Of a DNA stretch of 64,000 nucleotides, positions 29,301-35,300 are shown piece after piece. A program made the translations under genes and the position numbers. The DNA is from Diorhabda sublineata (Eukaryota > Arthropoda > Insecta > Coleoptera > Chrysomelidae). The notes beneath the pieces are model-generated. The model did no database searches, was not told the DNA's origin, and worked only from the letters and a program-made list of their open reading frames with translations. Where the stretch lies: positions 32,750,294 through 32,814,293 of the forward strand of contig NC_079474.1 in the NCBI RefSeq assembly GCF_026230105.1, given 5' to 3'. Numbering within the stretch: the first letter of the stretch is position 1; each line of letters opens with the position of its first letter.

Positions 29301-32300
29301 CAATTTCAGCAATTGCTTCTTCATTTGAGTTAAGTTTCTTACCGGGGATAGATAAATGGTACTAATTATCAATTAAAAGAATAATTAACATCATTAAATA
29401 AGTCGTGTGACTAAGAAAGACACATCTTTTTGTCAAAAATCTTTTATTCATCGGTGTAATCTCGTCCAAGAGCAATGCAATCATTCCAACGCTTCTCTAA
29501 GTTCTTGATGCCGTGCTTGTAGAATTATTTGTCTTTTGCTTCAAAATAAGCTTCAATTTCAGCAATTGCTTCTTCATTTGAGTTAAGTTTCTTACCGGGG
29601 ATAGATAAATGGTACTAATTATCAATTAAAAGAATAATTAACATCATTAAATAAGTCGTGTGACTAAGAAAGACACATCTTTTTGTCAAAAATCTTTTCT
29701 TTGTCGGTGTAATCTCCTCCAAGAGCAATGCAATCATTCCAACGCTTCTCTAACTTCTCGATGCCGTGCTTGTAGAATTATTTGTCTTTTGCTTCAAAAT
29801 AAGCTTCAATTTCAGCAATTGCTTCTTCATTTGAGTTAAGTTTCTTACCGGGGATAGATAAATGGTACTAATTATCAATTAAAAGAATAATTAACATCAT
29901 TAAATAAGTCGTGTGACTAAGAAAGACACATCTTTTTGTCAAAAATCTTTTATTCATCGGTGTAATCTCGTCCAAGAGCAATGCAATCATTCCAACGCTT
30001 CTCTAAGTTCTTGATGCCGTGCTTGTAGAATTATTTGTCTTTTGCTTCAAAATAAGCTTCAATTTCAGCAATTGCTTCTTCATTTGAGTTAAGTTTCTTA
30101 CCGGGGATAGATAAATGGTACTAATTATCAATTAAAAGAATAATTAACATCATTAAATAAGTCGTGTGACTAAGAAAGACACATCTTTTTGTCAAAAATC
30201 TTTTCTTTGTCGGTGTAATCTCCTCCAAGAGCAATGCAATCATTCCAACGCTTCTCTAACTTCTCGATGCCGTGCTTGTAGAATTATTTGTCTTTTGCTT
30301 CAAAATAAGCTTCAATTTCAGCAATTGCTTCTTCATTTGAGTTAAGTTTCTTACCGGGGATAGATAAATGGTACTAATTATCAATTAAAAGAATAATTAA
30401 CATCATTAAATAAGTCGTGTGACTAAGAAAGACACATCTTTTTGTCAAAAATCTTTTATTCATCGGTGTAATCTCGTCCAAGAGCAATGCAATCATTCCA
30501 ACGCTTCTCTAAGTTCTTGATGCCGTGCTTGTAGAATTATTTGTCTTTTGCTTCAAAATAAGCTTCAATTTCAGCAATTGCTTCTTCATTTGAGTTAAGT
30601 TTCTTACCGGGGATAGATAAATGGTACTAATTATCAATTAAAAGAATAATTAATATCATTAAATAAGTCGTGTGACTAAGAAAGACACATCTTTTTGTCA
30701 AAAATCTTTTATTCATCGGTGTAATCTCGTCCAAGAGCAATGCAATCATTCCAACGCTTCTCTAACTTCTCGATGCCGTGCTTGTAGAATTATTTGTCTT
30801 TTCCTTCAAAATAAGCTTCAATTTCAGCAATTGCTTCTTCATTTGAGTTAAGTTTCTTACCGGGGATAGATAAATGGTACTAATTATCAATTAAAAGAAT
30901 AATTAACATCATTAAATAAGTCGTGTGACTAAGAAAGACACATCTTTTTGTCAAAAATCTTTTATTCATCGGTGTAATCTCGTCCAAGAGCAATGCAATC
31001 ATTCCAACGCTTCTCTAACTTCTCGATGCCGTGCTTGTAGAATTATTTGCCTTTTCCTTCAAAATAAGCTTCAATTTCAGCAATTGCTTCTTCATTTGAG
31101 TTAAGTTTCTTACCGGGGATAGATAAATGGTACTAATTATCAATTAAAAGAATAATTAACATCATTAAATAAGTCGTGTGACTAAGAAAGACACATCTTT
31201 TTGTCAAAAATCTTTTCTTTGTCGGTGTAATCTCCTCCAAGAGCAATGCAATCATTCCAACGCTTCTCTAACTTCTCGATGCCGTGCTTGTAGAATTATT
31301 TGTCTTTTGCTTCAAAATAAGCTTCAATTTCAGCAATTGCTTCTTCATTTGAGTTAAGTTTCTTACCGGGGATAGATAAATGGTACTAATTATCAATTAA
31401 AAGAATAATTAACATCATTAAATAAGTCGTGTGACTAAGAAAGACACATCTTTTTGTCAAAAATCTTTTCTTTGTCGGTGTAATCTCCTCCAAGAGCAAT
31501 GCAATCATTCCAACGCTTCTCTAACTTCTCGATGCCGTGCTTGTAGAATTATTTGTCTTTTGCTTCAAAATAAGCTTCAATTTCAGCAATTGCTTCTTCA
31601 TTTGAGTTAAGTTTCTTACCGGGGATAGATAAATGGTACTAATTATCAATTAAAAGAATAATTAACATCATTAAATAAGTCGTGTGACTAAGAAAGACAC
31701 ATCTTTTTGTCAAAAATCTTTTATTCATCGGTGTAATCTCGTCCAAGAGCAATGCAATCATTCCAACGCTTCTCTAAGTTCTTGATGCCGTGCTTGTAGA
31801 ATTATTTGTCTTTTGCTTCAAAATAAGCTTCAATTTCAGCAATTGCTTCTTCATTTGAGTTAAGTTTCTTACCGGGGATAGATAAATGGTACTAATTATC
31901 AATTAAAAGAATAATTAATATCATTAAATAAGTCGTGTGACTAAGAAAGACACATCTTTTTGTCAAAAATCTTTTATTCATCGGTGTAATCTCGTCCAAG
32001 AGCAATGCAATCATTCCAACGCTTCTCTAACTTCTCGATGCCGTGCTTGTAGAATTATTTGTCTTTTCCTTCAAAATAAGCTTCAATTTCAGCAATTGCT
32101 TCTTCATTTGAGTTAAGTTTCTTACCGGGGATAGATAAATGGTACTAATTATCAATTAAAAGAATAATTAACATCATTAAATAAGTCGTGTGACTAAGAA
32201 AGACACATCTTTTTGTCAAAAATCTTTTATTCATCGGTGTAATCTCGTCCAAGAGCAATGCAATCATTCCAACGCTTCTCTAACTTCTCGATGCCGTGCT

Positions 32301-35300
32301 TGTAGAATTATTTGCCTTTTCCTTCAAAATAAGCTTCAATTTCAGCAATTGCTTCTTCATTTGAGTTAAGTTTCTTACCGGGGATAGATAAATGGTACTA
32401 ATTATCAATTAAAAGAATAATTAACATCATTAAATAAGTCGTGTGACTAAGAAAGACACATCTTTTTGTCAAAAATCTTTTCTTTGTCGGTGTAATCTCC
32501 TCCAAGAGCAATGCAATCATTCCAACGCTTCTCTAACTTCTCGATGCCGTGCTTGTAGAATTATTTGTCTTTTGCTTCAAAATAAGCTTCAATTTCAGCA
32601 ATTGCTTCTTCATTTGAGTTAAGTTTCTTACCGGGGATAGATAAATGGTACTAATTATCAATTAAAAGAATAATTAACATCATTAAATAAGTCGTGTGAC
32701 TAAGAAAGACACATCTTTTTGTCAAAAATCTTTTCTTTGTCGGTGTAATCTCCTCCAAGAGCAATGCAATCATTCCAACGCTTCTCTAACTTCTCGATGC
32801 CGTGCTTGTAGAATTATTTGTCTTTTGCTTCAAAATAAGCTTCAATTTCAGCAATTGCTTCTTCATTTGAGTTAAGTTTCTTACCGGGGATAGATAAATG
32901 GTACTAATTATCAATTAAAAGAATAATTAACATCATTAAATAAGTCGTGTGACTAAGAAAGACACATCTTTTTGTCAAAAATCTTTTATTCATCGGTGTA
33001 ATCTCGTCCAAGAGCAATGCAATCATTCCAACGCTTCTCTAAGTTCTTGATGCCGTGCTTGTAGAATTATTTGTCTTTTGCTTCAAAATAAGCTTCAATT
33101 TCAGCAATTGCTTCTTCATTTGAGTTAAGTTTCTTACCGGGGATAGATAAATGGTACTAATTATCAATTAAAAGAATAATTAACATCATTAAATAAGTCG
33201 TGTGACTAAGAAAGACACATCTTTTTGTCAAAAATCTTTTATTCATCGGTGTAATCTCGTCCAAGAGCAATGCAATCATTCCAACGCTTCTCTAAGTTCT
33301 TGATGCCGTGCTTGTAGAATTATTTGTCTTTTGCTTCAAAATAAGCTTCAATTTCAGCAATTGCTTCTTCATTTGAGTTAAGTTTCTTACCGGGGATAGA
33401 TAAATGGTACTAATTATCAATTAAAAGAATAATTAATATCATTAAATAAGTCGTGTGACTAAGAAAGACACATCTTTTTGTCAAAAATCTTTTATTCATC
33501 GGTGTAATCTCGTCCAAGAGCAATGCAATCATTCCAACGCTTCTCTAACTTCTCGATGCCGTGCTTGTAGAATTATTTGTCTTTTCCTTCAAAATAAGCT
33601 TCAATTTCAGCAATTGCTTCTTCATTTGAGTTAAGTTTCTTACCGGGGATAGATAAATGGTACTAATTATCAATTAAAAGAATAATTAACATCATTAAAT
33701 AAGTCGTGTGACTAAGAAAGACACATCTTTTTGTCAAAAATCTTTTATTCATCGGTGTAATCTCGTCCAAGAGCAATGCAATCATTCCAACGCTTCTCTA
33801 ACTTCTCGATGCCGTGCTTGTAGAATTATTTGCCTTTTCCTTCAAAATAAGCTTCAATTTCAGCAATTGCTTCTTCATTTGAGTTAAGTTTCTTACCGGG
33901 GATAGATAAATGGTACTAATTATCAATTAAAAGAATAATTAACATCATTAAATAAGTCGTGTGACTAAGAAAGACACATCTTTTTGTCAAAAATCTTTTC
34001 TTTGTCGGTGTAATCTCCTCCAAGAGCAATGCAATCATTCCAACGCTTCTCTAACTTCTCGATGCCGTGCTTGTAGAATTATTTGTCTTTTGCTTCAAAA
34101 TAAGCTTCAATTTCAGCAATTGCTTCTTCATTTGAGTTAAGTTTCTTACCGGGGATAGATAAATGGTACTAATTATCAATTAAAAGAATAATTAACATCA
34201 TTAAATAAGTCGTGTGACTAAGAAAGACACATCTTTTTGTCAAAAATCTTTTCTTTGTCGGTGTAATCTCCTCCAAGAGCAATGCAATCATTCCAACGCT
34301 TCTCTAACTTCTCGATGCCGTGCTTGTAGAATTATTTGTCTTTTGCTTCAAAATAAGCTTCAATTTCAGCAATTGCTTCTTCATTTGAGTTAAGTTTCTT
34401 ACCGGGGATAGATAAATGGTACTAATTATCAATTAAAAGAATAATTAACATCATTAAATAAGTCGTGTGACTAAGAAAGACACATCTTTTTGTCAAAAAT
34501 CTTTTATTCATCGGTGTAATCTCGTCCAAGAGCAATGCAATCATTCCAACGCTTCTCTAAGTTCTTGATGCCGTGCTTGTAGAATTATTTGTCTTTTGCT
34601 TCAAAATAAGCTTCAATTTCAGCAATTGCTTCTTCATTTGAGTTAAGTTTCTTACCGGGGATAGATAAATGGTACTAATTATCAATTAAAAGAATAATTA
34701 ACATCATTAAATAAGTCGTGTGACTAAGAAAGACACATCTTTTTGTCAAAAATCTTTTCTTTGTCGGTGTAATCTCCTCCAAGAGCAATGCAATCATTCC
34801 AACGCTTCTCTAACTTCTCGATGCCGTGCTTGTAGAATTATTTGTCTTTTGCTTCAAAATAAGCTTCAATTTCAGCAATTGCTTCTTCATTTGAGTTAAG
34901 TTTCTTACCGGGGATAGATAAATGGTACTAATTATCAATTAAAAGAATAATTAACATCATTAAATAAGTCGTGTGACTAAGAAAGACACATCTTTTTGTC
35001 AAAAATCTTTTATTCATCGGTGTAATCTCGTCCAAGAGCAATGCAATCATTCCAACGCTTCTCTAAGTTCTTGATGCCGTGCTTGTAGAATTATTTGTCT
35101 TTTGCTTCAAAATAAGCTTCAATTTCAGCAATTGCTTCTTCATTTGAGTTAAGTTTCTTACCGGGGATAGATAAATGGTACTAATTATCAATTAAAAGAA
35201 TAATTAACATCATTAAATAAGTCGTGTGACTAAGAAAGACACATCTTTTTGTCAAAAATCTTTTCTTTGTCGGTGTAATCTCCTCCAAGAGCAATGCAAT

